Origin: Psychromonas sp. L1A2
GTDB taxonomy: Bacteria; Pseudomonadota; Gammaproteobacteria; Enterobacterales; Psychromonadaceae
Assembly (NCBI RefSeq): GCF_009828855.1
Contig: NZ_WUAG01000002.1
Coordinates: forward strand, 744,001-808,000
Reading direction: 5' to 3'
DNA: 64,000 nt
Below the pieces are notes generated by a model. That model was given only the letters and a program-made list of their open reading frames with translations, made no database searches and had not been told where the DNA came from. A program made the position numbers and the translations under genes. Shown here one piece after another: positions 1 to 8,536 of this stretch (its first letter is position 1; every line of letters begins with the position of its first letter).

Positions 1-114
1 CTAATTTTATCCCAGAGATCTTTTACCTTACATTCCATTCTTTTATCCTTAACTATTAAATCTATATTCTATCGGCATTTTATTAAACGCTAGACTTCTA
101 TCTCGTTAGCCGAT

Positions 115-153
115 TTATTTTTAGGTGCGATTGTTTATTTTTAGGTGCGATTA
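115..153. repeat. 20-bp tandem duplication downstream of fieF
   Basis: Two copies of TTATTTTTAGGTGCGATT lie in tandem 20 bp apart just past the fieF stop codon. A related string (TTTTTTAGGTACGACTG, near 184-200) forms the end of the fieF coding region itself. The 3' end of the gene therefore looks to have been duplicated outward, probably by replication slippage. No function is evident. Confidence 0.6.
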
Positions 154-169
154 TTTGTTTCAGATACTG

Positions 170-1078
170 TTATTTGTTTTTAATTTTTTTAGGTACGACT
201 GAAATAGGATCTAAATGAATCAATATATCGGCTCCAGGAAATGCCGCCTCAAGAGCAAACTCTAATTCATCCGCTTTTTCATGTGCATCAAATAAACTTT
301 GCTCATCATCTAGCTCTAAGTGTAATTGTATAAATTTAATATAACTTGAATAACGAGTTCTTAAGTCATGGACACCACGTACACCTTCAACTTTATAAGC
401 AAGTTTAAGGATTAATTCTTGCTCTTCTTGTGGTAACTGTTTGTCCATTAAAGCGTCAATTGATTGAGTTCCAATCTCCCAAGCTCCGTGTAAAATATAA
501 AGACTCACTGCAATTGCAAATACACCATCAGCCCAGTTCCAACCATACCCAGCTAACACAATAGCTAACAACACTGCGCCATTAAGAATAATGTCTGTTC
601 GATAATGTAAAGCATCGGCTTTAATGGCCATACTATTCGTTTTAATCACCACATAACGTTGAAATAAAACTAATGCGATAGTGACAACTAACGAAAGCAG
701 CATAACAGAAACACCTAAACTACTGGCGTGAATTTGATTGTTATTTACCACGGCAGAGATGCCATTGATCATTAGAAAAACAGATGAGCCAGAAATAAAG
801 GCAGCTTGTGCCAATCCAGCTAAACTTTCCGCTTTACCATGCCCAAAGCGATGTTCTTTGTCTGCGGGTTGTAAGGCAATTTTTATTGCAAATAGATTAA
901 TAATAGAGGTAGTGACATCCATTAATGAGTCAGTCAAAGCGGCGAGAATACTTGATGAACCAGTCATGATCCAAGCAATTAATTTAACAATAATTAATAA
1001 AGAGGCTGCAATAATGGCAGCTTGGCCAGCTCGTTTAACTAAATAAGCATATTCTTCGGGATGCGCTGATTGATTCAC
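170..1078 (-). CDS. fieF: Cation-efflux pump FieF (cation diffusion facilitator)
   Basis: A 302-residue cation diffusion facilitator, an inner-membrane proton antiporter that exports Fe2+, Zn2+ or Cd2+. About six membrane segments fill the first 210 residues, followed by a cytoplasmic metal-binding domain ending in ILIHLDP. The transport-site tetrad is visible as D50/D54 (DSLMD) and H158/D162 (HYRTD), and HRFGHGK at 76-82 matches the family. Length fits E. coli FieF (300 residues). It lies next to cpxR, as fieF does near the cpx locus in enterobacteria, which supports FieF over other CDF members. Metal specificity is inferred from the family. Confidence 0.9.
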   Translation of the reverse strand: MNQSAHPEEYAYLVKRAGQAAIIAASLLIIVKLIAWIMTGSSSILAALTDSLMDVTTSIINLFAIKIALQPADKEHRFGHGKAESLAGLAQAAFISGSSVFLMINGISAVVNNNQIHASSLGVSVMLLSLVVTIALVLFQRYVVIKTNSMAIKADALHYRTDIILNGAVLLAIVLAGYGWNWADGVFAIAVSLYILHGAWEIGTQSIDALMDKQLPQEEQELILKLAYKVEGVRGVHDLRTRYSSYIKFIQLHLELDDEQSLFDAHEKADELEFALEAAFPGADILIHLDPISVVPKKIKNK

Positions 1079-1599
1079 AATGATATAGCTCTGAAAATTG
1101 TTGGACGATCATTATACCCGTTATCATTTCAGATACAAAACCAGTAAATATCAGTCAATTTTTATTTGAAAAATATTATTTAAATATGGATGAATTAGTC
1201 CATCACTTGCTTATCTACTTATCTACTTATCTACTTATTTACTTATTTACTTATTTATCGAAAGTTTAGACTTCAAAGCTCAAAGTATTTAATCGTAAAA
1301 ACCTATTCTCTTTATTTCGTAGATTCAAGTTTTCAATCGATTTAATACAAGCAAGTATATATACAGAATATTTATCCGACCAATCAATCAATTACTCACA
1401 ATATCTAAAACATAAGTACATACGATAACGAAAAATACCTCTTTATAGGGTATAATTGACAAATAAAGGCTACATTTAAGTTGAATAAGACGATATAGGC
1501 ATAGAAATAAAAGATTTAACATTGAAATAAAATAAATTTAAATAAAATGTTAAGTAAAAATTGCCATTTTTAACAGCCAATTTCACAAAGGCTTACACG
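1079..1599. other. Intergenic region fieF/cpxR with 8-bp tandem repeat and a solo repeat end
   Basis: A 521-bp gap between divergent genes. Near 1115-1127 it carries ATTATACCCGTTATCA, resembling one end of the 'tatacccgttacc' repeat family seen at 2321, 38663 and 39457. At 1211-1257 there are about six copies of the 8-mer TTATCTAC/TTATTTAC. A -10-like TATAAT lies near 1449-1454, some 150 bp upstream of cpxR. I see no cpxP-like or other gene in this gap. Confidence 0.5.
1211..1257. repeat. 8-bp tandem repeat (TTATYTAC, about 6 copies)
   Basis: Three copies of TTATCTAC are followed by two of TTATTTAC and a partial copy. This is a simple-sequence tract in the fieF-cpxR gap, one of many short tandem repeats in the intergenic DNA of this window. 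Confidence 0.8.
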
Positions 1600-2307
1600 A
1601 TGAAAAATCTACTTTTAATTGATGATGATAAAGAATTAGTATCCTTATTGGCTGATTTTCTAACGTCAGCGGGATTTAATATAGAAGTTGCTTACGATGG
1701 TGAGCAGGGGTTATCTAAAATACTAAGTAAAAATTATAATCTGATCCTATTAGATATAATAATGCCTCGTATGAATGGGTTTGAAGTATTAAGGCTATTA
1801 CGGCAAAAAAATGACACGCCAGTGTTAATGCTGACCAATAAAAGTAATGAAAAAGATATACAACTTGCTTTAGAAATGGGCGCTGATGATTACATATCAA
1901 AACCTTTCAGTGAGCAAGAACTACTCAAACATATTCAAGCAGTATTACGTTATACAGAATATAAAACAGGTAATACTGACAATAAAGTAAGTCATATGGA
2001 TATTGAATTGTTCCCGACTCAACAACAAATCACCTGCCAAGGCTTTACTATTGAATTAACCTCTACAGAGTTATTATTATTAGAAAAATTTCTAACGTAC
2101 CCAGGGAAACTATTAACAAGATCAGATCTTAGTGAACAGATTTTAGGCAAAAAATTACAACCATCAGATCGTAGTATTGATATGCATTTAAGTAATTTGA
2201 AACGTAAAATTCCAATTCGTTTAGATGGCCAATTACGAGTTAAAAATATTCGAGGTAGAGGATATATTTGGTTAGATGAACAAGAGCCAATAATGCAAAG
2301 TGGTTGA
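1600..2307 (+). CDS. cpxR: CpxR-like OmpR-family response regulator (orphan)
   Basis: A 235-residue two-component response regulator. The receiver domain (about 1-120) has the acidic pocket D8-D10, phospho-acceptor D52 (LLDIIMP), a conserved Thr in VLMLT and Lys in SKPF. The OmpR-type winged helix (about 140-232) contains ILGKKL, DRSIDMHLSNLKRK and RGRGYIW, very close to CpxR, the envelope-stress regulator. An in-frame TTG at 1561 would add 13 residues, but the ATG at 1600 starts the domain exactly as in CpxR. Usually cpxA follows directly. Here no kinase gene is present and the next 455 bp hold a MITE-like repeat. Whether the protein is still phosphorylated, and by what, is unknown. Confidence 0.85.
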   Translation: MKNLLLIDDDKELVSLLADFLTSAGFNIEVAYDGEQGLSKILSKNYNLILLDIIMPRMNGFEVLRLLRQKNDTPVLMLTNKSNEKDIQLALEMGADDYISKPFSEQELLKHIQAVLRYTEYKTGNTDNKVSHMDIELFPTQQQITCQGFTIELTSTELLLLEKFLTYPGKLLTRSDLSEQILGKKLQPSDRSIDMHLSNLKRKIPIRLDGQLRVKNIRGRGYIWLDEQEPIMQSG

Positions 2308-2762
2308 CTTACCTGAGCTATATAACCCCTTTACCATTCAAAGTATAAATTCAGCAAATGATGAAGTGAACAAATGCTAGACAGAAAGAGGAAGATCTAA
2401 CGGGTTAAATCGACACTTTCTAACAACGGAGGTGTTTATTTCATCGCTTGTCTTCTAGTTCGTTAGCTTCAAAACCAACTCTGCGTTGCAACCTTCGATA
2501 AGGGCAGATTATTGTCATCATGGTGAGTCTTGATTTGGAGTTCAAGCTAACGACTTAATAATGCATCTTGATTGGTAACGGATATCGCTATTAAAAAACA
2601 ACTCTATATAGCACCTAAAGAATGATTAACTGATGGTATTTATCATTGATAGGTGAATGGCTCTAATCGACAAAATAGCTCAGCTATTTATTGTGATTGG
2701 TATAAAATAACGCCTTGTCGATTTTAGCGATATTACATCAACCACAAAAGTAGAGTTTATAA
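2308..2762. other. cpxR-trmL gap where cpxA would be expected
   Basis: These 455 bp hold no open frame of kinase size. Most is the MITE-like repeat at 2321-2585. The remainder (2586-2762) carries an inverted repeat (TAATCGACAA near 2666, TTGTCGATTTTA near 2713) and presumably the trmL promoter. I found no recognisable cpxA fragment by eye. Confidence 0.5.
2321..2585. mobile_element. MITE-like repeat, family B copy 1
   Basis: About 265 bp. It begins TATAACCCCTTTACCATTCA and ends GGTAACGGATAT, so the termini are imperfect inverted repeats of TATACCCGTTACC. Internal strings such as AAGAGGAAGATCTAACGGGT, ACTTTCTAACAACG and TTGATTTGGAGTTCAAG recur in the copy at 39457-39746. There is no transposase frame, so any mobility would need an enzyme supplied in trans. 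Confidence 0.75.
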
Positions 2763-3227
2763 ATGATTGAAGTTGCATTGTACGAACCAGAAATCCCACC
2801 TAACACGGGTAATATCATCCGCCTATGTGCGAATACCGGCTGTGTATTGCATTTGATTGAACCACTTGGTTTTGATTTAGATGAAAAAAAAGTAAGACGT
2901 GCTGGGTTAGATTATCGTGAAATGACCAATGTTTTCATACATAAAGACTTTGATAGCTTTCTAAAAGTCGTTGAAGGTAAGCGTTTGCTAGCTTGTACAA
3001 CTAAAACAACCACCTATCACCATAATGCAAACTTTCAAGATGGCGATGTATTACTATTTGGTCCTGAAACACGTGGTTTACCAGCAATAATATTAGATGC
3101 ATTACCATTAGAACAAAAATTACGTATCCCTATGAGAGCCGAAAGTCGCTCGATGAACTTATCCAATGCTGTTTCTGTATTTGTTTATGAAGCTTGGCGT
3201 CAGCTAGATTTCCCGGGTGCAGTATAA
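2763..3227 (+). CDS. trmL: tRNA (cytidine/uridine-34 2'-O)-methyltransferase TrmL
   Basis: A 154-residue SPOUT methyltransferase that 2'-O-methylates the wobble base of tRNA-Leu isoacceptors using SAM. The family motifs are all present: [15 protein letters not shown] at the N-terminus, FGPETRGLP in the middle, and LRIPM followed by [18 protein letters not shown] forming the C-terminal knotted cofactor site. Length equals that of E. coli YibK/TrmL (157). From memory, trmL often lies next to cpxA in vibrios and relatives, which is why the cpxR-trmL gap is notable. Confidence 0.93.
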   Translation: MIEVALYEPEIPPNTGNIIRLCANTGCVLHLIEPLGFDLDEKKVRRAGLDYREMTNVFIHKDFDSFLKVVEGKRLLACTTKTTTYHHNANFQDGDVLLFGPETRGLPAIILDALPLEQKLRIPMRAESRSMNLSNAVSVFVYEAWRQLDFPGAV

Positions 3228-3375
3228 ATAAACGGGTATAACTCTCATTTATTAATATGGATGCGCTTATACCGACAAGATTAATTAATAGAATTCATTT
3301 TATTGTTATCATAATACTATTAACGGTTTATACACTTAAGTGTTGAACCTGTATTTAAAAATGATTGGAGTTTAA

Positions 3376-3567
3376 ATGAATAACAAAGTGATGGGTTTAG
3401 TACTGATCGTTTTCGGTATTATATTATTTTTATGGGGTTATGACGTCTACCGTTCGCAAGAGATTGAAGCGAGTAGCGTTATTCCTCCACTTCGAGCATG
3501 GGTTGGCATGGTAGTGGGTGCGATTAACGTTTTTGTTGGAGTGTTAAAGCTAAAATCAAAAGCCTAA
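3376..3567 (+). CDS. DUF3185 family small membrane protein
   Basis: A 63-residue protein with two hydrophobic segments (about 5-24 and 42-60) separated by a short loop containing YDVYRSQEIEA. The pattern VMGLVLIVFGIILFLWGY resembles the DUF3185 family. It is preceded by TTGGAG seven bases before the ATG, a good ribosome binding site. Function unknown; an inner-membrane location follows from the hydrophobic segments. The assignment rests on recall of the family, not a search. Confidence 0.7.
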   Translation: MNNKVMGLVLIVFGIILFLWGYDVYRSQEIEASSVIPPLRAWVGMVVGAINVFVGVLKLKSKA

Positions 3568-3621
3568 CCTCTCATAGCTAATCCAAAATTGAAATGTCGT
3601 TAAACGGCAATAAAGCAATGC

Positions 3622-3677
3622 GTCATAAAAAATGTAGTCATAAAAAATGTTGCCATAAAAAATGCAGCCATAAAAAT
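3622..3677. repeat. 15-bp tandem repeat (GYCATAAAAAATGYW, about 4 copies)
   Basis: Units start at 3622, 3637, 3652 and 3667 (the last is partial), with small changes such as gtc/gcc and gta/gtt/gca. It lies between the DUF3185 gene and the shared terminator. Confidence 0.8.
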
Positions 3678-3690
3678 ACCACAATAAAAA

Positions 3691-3715
3691 GGAGAGCTAT
3701 CGATAGCTCTCCTTT
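3691..3715. terminator. Bidirectional terminator between DUF3185 gene and recJ
   Basis: A perfect 22-bp palindrome with half-site GGAGAGCTATC (3691-3712) is preceded by AAAAA and followed by TTT, so it can act for both convergent genes. Confidence 0.8.
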
Positions 3716-3722
3716 ACTATTT

Positions 3723-5450
3723 TTATCTTGGTTCTAACATTTGCACTAATAACTGCACGGTTCTTTGTCCTCTAAACTCATTAACATCTAAACTATAAAC
3801 ACAAAAAACTTCCTTAACAGATAAGTTCGGCCATGCTTCTGGATCAATGTTAAAAGCAATGGCATCAATTAATTTATCACCTTGTTGTAATACCATTTTT
3901 AAATGTTTCAGACCCACAATTCGCTGTTGTTTTAATTCAAACACACCGTCAAAAATAGGTGCAGGAAAGCCTTGTCCCCATGGCCCTGCATCACGTAATT
4001 CTTGTGCAATACTTAAATCAAACTGGTCTGCTGCTAATTGTCCATCCGATAAAATAACATTTTGTAATAAATGTTCTTCAACCTGTTCTTTTAAAATAGC
4101 GTTTAAGGTGTCATTAAATAAATTAAAATCTTTTTCTAACAGGCTTAACCCTGCAGCCATTGCATGACCACCAAACTTCAAAATGACACCAGGAATTTTT
4201 TTATCCACTAGATCCAACATATCACGAATATGCACACCAGGGATCGAGCGAGCAGATCCTTTAATTTGTCCATCATTCGCACGTGCAAAGGCAAAGGTTG
4301 GGCGGTAATATTTCTCTTTAATTCGTGATGCGACTAAACCAATCACACCTTGATGCCAATCAGCTTCAAATAAACATAACGCCAATGGTAAATTATCTTG
4401 GTCTATAGAAAGTTTTTGTAAGCTCACCATGGCCTCTTGCTGCATGCTTTGTTCTATTTCTCTGCGAGATAAATTAAGCGCATCAAGCTCTGTTGCTAAT
4501 GTATTTGCTCGCAGATGATCTTCGCATAATAGTAATTCAACACCATGGCTCATTTCATCTAAACGCCCTGCTGCGTTTAACCTTGGTCCTAATGAAAACC
4601 CTAAATCAGTTGCCACTAGTTGTTGTTGATTACGTTTAGCAACTTGAATCAACGCACTAATTCCAGGACGACAAAATCCCGCTCTAATACGAGCGAGTCC
4701 TTGATGTACTAGTGTTCGATTATTTGAATCTAATTTAACGACATCAGCTACCGTACCCAAAGCAACAATATCTAAAAAATCAGCTAAATTAGGTGCAGGG
4801 AAGTGTGTAAAACAACCCTTTTCTTGCATTAACGATTTTAAAGATAACATCACATAAAATGCAACGCCTACACCCGCTAAGTTTTTACTTGGGAAGTCAC
4901 ATCCAATTTGATTCGGATTAACAATAGCATCGGCAATAGGGGTTTCGTCACCTGGTAAATGGTGATCAGTAACCAACACTGAAATACCCAACTTTTTAGC
5001 ATGTGCAACACCGCTAATACTGGAAATACCATTATCCACTGTCATTAATAAATTTGCGCCTTGTTGTGCAGCAAGATCAACAATTTCAGGACTTAATCCG
5101 TAACCGTAATCAAATCTATTCGGGATTAAATAATCTATATTTTGAAAGCCTAGTGCTTTTAAAGACAGGACACTTAATGCAGTGCTCGTTGCACCATCTG
5201 CATCAAAATCACCAATAATAATTATTTTTTGGCGAGTTAGGTAAGCTTGATACAACAATTCACAAGCATCACTCATTCCCTTTAATTGATTCGCATGAAT
5301 CAATGTTTTGGTACTGTTATCTAATTCGCTATCAGCTTTAATGCCTCGACTAGCATAGAGTTGAGTTAATAATGGAGAGCAAGATAATGACAATAAACTA
5401 CTATCATGTTGAAGGCGTTGTTGTACTTGTGTTGTTATTTCTGAAGACAT
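3723..5450 (-). CDS. recJ: Single-stranded-DNA-specific exonuclease RecJ
   Basis: A 575-residue RecJ, the 5'-3' ssDNA exonuclease of RecF-pathway recombination and mismatch repair. The DHH phosphoesterase core has GDFDADGATS (D81/D83/D85), DNGISS and the DHH triad in VTDHHLPGD. The DHHA1 part has FGGHAMAAG and the C-terminal OB-like domain completes the fold. Length fits E. coli RecJ (577). A GTG at 5462 would add four residues (MQFF), but the ATG at 5450 aligns the LYASRG motif with E. coli RecJ. It is the last gene of the conserved xerD-dsbC-recJ cluster. Confidence 0.93.
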   Translation of the reverse strand: MSSEITTQVQQRLQHDSSLLSLSCSPLLTQLYASRGIKADSELDNSTKTLIHANQLKGMSDACELLYQAYLTRQKIIIIGDFDADGATSTALSVLSLKALGFQNIDYLIPNRFDYGYGLSPEIVDLAAQQGANLLMTVDNGISSISGVAHAKKLGISVLVTDHHLPGDETPIADAIVNPNQIGCDFPSKNLAGVGVAFYVMLSLKSLMQEKGCFTHFPAPNLADFLDIVALGTVADVVKLDSNNRTLVHQGLARIRAGFCRPGISALIQVAKRNQQQLVATDLGFSLGPRLNAAGRLDEMSHGVELLLCEDHLRANTLATELDALNLSRREIEQSMQQEAMVSLQKLSIDQDNLPLALCLFEADWHQGVIGLVASRIKEKYYRPTFAFARANDGQIKGSARSIPGVHIRDMLDLVDKKIPGVILKFGGHAMAAGLSLLEKDFNLFNDTLNAILKEQVEEHLLQNVILSDGQLAADQFDLSIAQELRDAGPWGQGFPAPIFDGVFELKQQRIVGLKHLKMVLQQGDKLIDAIAFNIDPEAWPNLSVKEVFCVYSLDVNEFRGQRTVQLLVQMLEPR

Positions 5451-5518
5451 AAAAAACTGCACGATAAGGGATTATCAATGCAGTTTATTATGAATGGAGC
5501 AATAGCTGAAGTATTACT

Positions 5519-6271
5519 CTATTTTTTTTGTTCTATTGCTTGCAGTAAATTATCAGCAGGTAAGTAACCAGGCATCATTCTACCGTCTTCTAAGAACAAC
5601 GTTGGTGTTCCCGTAATACCTAAAGCAACACCTAAGTTATATTGGTCAATAACATTATTGTCACAGGTAACTGGTTTAATACTACGACGTTTTTTTGCTT
5701 CATCCATTGCTGCTTTTTGATCATCCGCACACCATACTGAGACCATAGTACGGTACGCATTGGAGTTAACACCGCCACGAGGGAAAGCAAGGTAACGAAT
5801 AGTAATGCCTAACTTATTATAATCAGGAATTTCAGAGTGTAACTTCTGACAATAAGCACAACTTGTATCAGAGAAAACAGTGACAACGTGCTTTTCATTC
5901 TCTGCTTTATAAACAATCATGTCTTTTTCAAAATCTTTGATTTTTGCAAAATGTTCAGCAGTGTTAGCTTTGCGTATTGCAGCAACCTTTGAGCTGGTTA
6001 GGTTATTCATACTATTATCTAAATCGAAAATGTCGCCATTTAATAAATATTGACCATTTTCACTAATGTAATAAATAGCCCCTTGGCTAACGATTTCATA
6101 CAACCCTTTTACAGGTGATTCACTAATAGAATCCACGTCTACTTTTAATGATTCCAATTTTTTGATTAATGATTCATTTACTTCGTTCGATGCAGCAGCA
6201 AAGCTGCTTGAGCTAATGAGCACCCCCACAATTAATGCGCTTACACTTTTTTTAACGTTAAATATGGACAT
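5519..6271 (-). CDS. dsbC: Periplasmic thiol:disulfide isomerase DsbC
   Basis: A 250-residue DsbC precursor. A signal peptide (KK, hydrophobic core, probable cut in SSFAAAS near residue 27) leads to an N-terminal dimerisation domain and a thioredoxin domain. The active site is C138-A-Y-C141 in VFSDTSCAYCQKLH. E. coli has CGYC, so the dipeptide differs. A cis-proline loop (TGTPTLF) and the second cysteine pair (VWCADD, VTCDNN) are present. It sits between recJ and xerD as in E. coli. Expected role: isomerising wrong disulfides in the periplasm, kept reduced by DsbD. Confidence 0.92.
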   Translation of the reverse strand: MSIFNVKKSVSALIVGVLISSSSFAAASNEVNESLIKKLESLKVDVDSISESPVKGLYEIVSQGAIYYISENGQYLLNGDIFDLDNSMNNLTSSKVAAIRKANTAEHFAKIKDFEKDMIVYKAENEKHVVTVFSDTSCAYCQKLHSEIPDYNKLGITIRYLAFPRGGVNSNAYRTMVSVWCADDQKAAMDEAKKRRSIKPVTCDNNVIDQYNLGVALGITGTPTLFLEDGRMMPGYLPADNLLQAIEQKK

Positions 6272-6497
6272 GATGACCCCTGAAAAATTAAATTAATGAC
6301 GATTGATTATGCCTACCTTAATGCATAAAGTGAATGGCAATTGGCCATATTCGCAATATCTTAAATAACATTGGCTTAACATTTTATTCAAGACTCTGTG
6401 AGAAATCATTTTTGGCATTAGTTTCTATTAATTTCTTATCTACATTTAAATAGACAAGAATAGCTAACCACAAAATAATTATTATATTATGGCTATA

Positions 6498-7394
6498 TTA
6501 GGCACGAGGATGATGTTCACTGTGCAATGCTTTTAATCTATCTTTAGCGATATGAGTATAAATTTGCGTAGTGGATAAATCACTATGACCTAACAACATT
6601 TGTACGACACGTAAATCAGCCCCATAGTTCAGTAAATGAGTCGCAAAAGCATGGCGCAATACATGTGGAGATAATGACTCTTTATCAATACCAGATAATT
6701 GTGCATAAAATTTAATCCGATGCCAAAAGGTTTGTCTGACCATTTGAGAACCACGACGGCTCGGAAATAACACATCACTACTCTGGCCAGATAATAACGC
6801 AGAGCGCATTTCTTCAATATAACGCTCTAACCAATACACAGACTCTTCACCTAAGGGGACTAATCTTGTTTTATTACCTTTCCCCGTGACACGTATCACG
6901 CCTTGTTGTAAGTTTATTTCTTCCATGGTTAATCCCACCAGCTCAGAAACACGTAATCCTGTCGCATATAACACTTCTAACATGGCTTTATCTCGAAACT
7001 GTACGGGATCATTTAGTTCTGGTGCAGATAACAAGGCATCCACTTCAGATTCAGATAAGGACTTAGGTAACGGTTTAATTACTTTAGGGCTTTCCAGCTT
7101 TGAACTGGGATCATCGCTACGTATTTTTTCTCGACATAAGTATTGATAATAACGACGAATAGCACTCATCAAACGGGCCGTAGAGGTGTTTTTATAATCA
7201 ATTTCACCTTGTAAACGTGCTTCAAAATAATCGCTTAAATGTTTTTCACTCGCATCACTTAATACAACCTCTTCTTTTTGTAAGTAAATTTCTACTAAAC
7301 TCAAGTCATGACGGTAGGAATCTAAGGTGTTTTTGGATAATCCTCTCTCTAACCAAAGAGAATCTAAAAATTGTTCGATGCTTAATACTTCCAT
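6498..7394 (-). CDS. xerD: Site-specific tyrosine recombinase XerD
   Basis: A 298-residue recombinase that, with XerC, resolves chromosome dimers at dif. It has the N-terminal SAM-like core-binding domain (1-100) and a catalytic domain with R148 (ATGLRVSEL), K172 (GKGNK), H244 and R247 (HVLRHAF), H270 (LLGHSDLS) and nucleophile Y279 (TTQIYTH). Length is exactly that of E. coli XerD (298). Its position upstream of dsbC-recJ and divergent from fldB marks it as XerD and not XerC or a mobile-element integrase. Confidence 0.95.
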   Translation of the reverse strand: MEVLSIEQFLDSLWLERGLSKNTLDSYRHDLSLVEIYLQKEEVVLSDASEKHLSDYFEARLQGEIDYKNTSTARLMSAIRRYYQYLCREKIRSDDPSSKLESPKVIKPLPKSLSESEVDALLSAPELNDPVQFRDKAMLEVLYATGLRVSELVGLTMEEINLQQGVIRVTGKGNKTRLVPLGEESVYWLERYIEEMRSALLSGQSSDVLFPSRRGSQMVRQTFWHRIKFYAQLSGIDKESLSPHVLRHAFATHLLNYGADLRVVQMLLGHSDLSTTQIYTHIAKDRLKALHSEHHPRA

Positions 7395-7451
7395 TCCAAC
7401 GGCCTTAACGGTAAATTAGCGCCTCTTTTATTTTTCTTCAAAAGGTCACAT

Positions 7452-7970
7452 ATGAAAATCGGTTTATTTTATGGTTCTAGCACTTGTTATACAGAAATCG
7501 CTGCAGAAAAGATTCAAGCAGAGCTAGGTGAATCATTAGTTGACCTATTTAACATAAAAGATGATGGTTTAAGCAAGATAAATGATTACGATATTGTTAT
7601 TTTAGGCATATCAACTTGGGACTTTGGTGAACTTCAAGAGGATTGGGGTAAGTTATGGGATCAAATTGATGGGCTTAGTGTGAGTGGTAAAATTGTCGCT
7701 ATTTTTGGATTAGGTGATCAGGATGGTTACAGTGAATGGTTTGTTGATGCAGTCGGTATGCTGCACGAAAAGTTACTACCACAACAACCCAACTTCATTG
7801 GTTACTGGCCAACTGAAGGTTATAACTTTGATGCATCTAAAGCACTCTCTGAAGACGGAGACTATTTTGTAGGATTAGCTTTAGATGAAGATACACAATA
7901 TGAATTAAGTGATCAGCGAATAAGCGATTGGTGTTTGCAAATTTTAGAAGAGATGCAGGTTTTACTGTAA
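7452..7970 (+). CDS. fldB: Flavodoxin FldB
   Basis: A 172-residue long-chain flavodoxin. The FMN phosphate loop is [12 protein letters not shown] at the N-terminus and the isoalloxazine loops are [12 protein letters not shown] and [12 protein letters not shown]. It would be a low-potential electron carrier in the cytosol, for example for radical-SAM enzymes such as the PflA encoded 3 kb away. Its place divergent from xerD, separated by 57 bp, matches E. coli fldB. A CACAT ATG context gives only a weak ribosome binding site (AAAGG 8 bases upstream). Confidence 0.9.
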   Translation: MKIGLFYGSSTCYTEIAAEKIQAELGESLVDLFNIKDDGLSKINDYDIVILGISTWDFGELQEDWGKLWDQIDGLSVSGKIVAIFGLGDQDGYSEWFVDAVGMLHEKLLPQQPNFIGYWPTEGYNFDASKALSEDGDYFVGLALDEDTQYELSDQRISDWCLQILEEMQVLL

Positions 7971-8310
7971 CCCCTCTCCCCCACTTTAATACAACAAACC
8001 TTCAGGTGAAAACTTGAAGGTAAGCAATCTATTACCTCTTTCATACCACTTGTCGTTTATTACCCCATTTAAGACTTGGTTTTATAGTCTATGATTATAA
8101 AGAATATTTAAAGTCACTGTACCACGGCACAACGCCTGAAAAAGCGAATAACATTTTATAATGTTGCTGCATAAACAAATCTCTTAAAAGAACAAATTCG
8201 AATAAAACTGTAATTTAATTACAAGTCATCAAACAAGTTGATGTGAATCAACTTTTGTACATAGGCATTTGTTAAACTAAGCACTAATTCATCACGGGGT
8301 AACTTCTAAG
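7971..8310. other. fldB-pflB intergenic region
   Basis: It holds a hairpin with arms ACCTTCA (7998-8004) and TGAAGGT (8015-8021), possibly a weak terminator for fldB because it lacks a T run, and then the FNR-type promoter annotated separately. I see no focA gene, which usually precedes pflB in gammaproteobacteria. Confidence 0.6.
8238..8278 (+). promoter_or_regulatory. FNR-type class II promoter of pflB
   Basis: TTGATGTGAATCAA at 8238-8251 is a perfect match to the FNR consensus TTGAT-N4-ATCAA. A -10-like TAAACT lies at 8273-8278. A start near 8285 would put the FNR site centre about 40.5 bp upstream, the class II spacing. This predicts anaerobic activation of pflB-pflA and a leader of about 250 nt. 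Confidence 0.8.
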
Positions 8311-8511
8311 ATGCAAGTAGACAATCGCACTAACAAGCTTTTAGCTTATCAAATAACAAGCAAGCCTCAGAACATTGCTGACAATAAAATAAGCAACGCT
8401 TTTTTATCTGACTCTTATCTTGCGACCAATACAAGCCTGTTTATTGTCTTGTTATTTATGGCCTACTTTTTAAACCCTCAACAGAATACGCATTTTAACA
8501 TTATTTTTTAA
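8311..8511 (+). CDS. Possible 66-residue leader ORF upstream of pflB
   Basis: An ATG-initiated frame of 66 codons inside the predicted pflB leader, ending 25 bp before pflB. The first half is polar; the second half has one hydrophobic segment (SLFIVLLFMAYFL). The upstream GGGGT is 11 bases from the ATG, a poor ribosome binding site, and I do not recognise the sequence. It occupies the position where focA normally lies, but it shows no resemblance to the formate channel. It may be a small membrane protein or simply an open frame by chance. Confidence 0.3.
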   Translation: MQVDNRTNKLLAYQITSKPQNIADNKISNAFLSDSYLATNTSLFIVLLFMAYFLNPQQNTHFNIIF

Positions 8512-8536
8512 TCACTAACGGTAAAGGTAAATCTTT

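Noticed and set aside
738-1046. 102-codon plus-strand frame antisense to fieF
   Set aside because: fieF is clear by motif on the other strand; this frame has no recognisable domain or ribosome binding site.
6498-7394. Tyrosine recombinase as evidence of an integrated element
   Set aside because: Gene order fldB/xerD-dsbC-recJ and length identify it as the housekeeping XerD.
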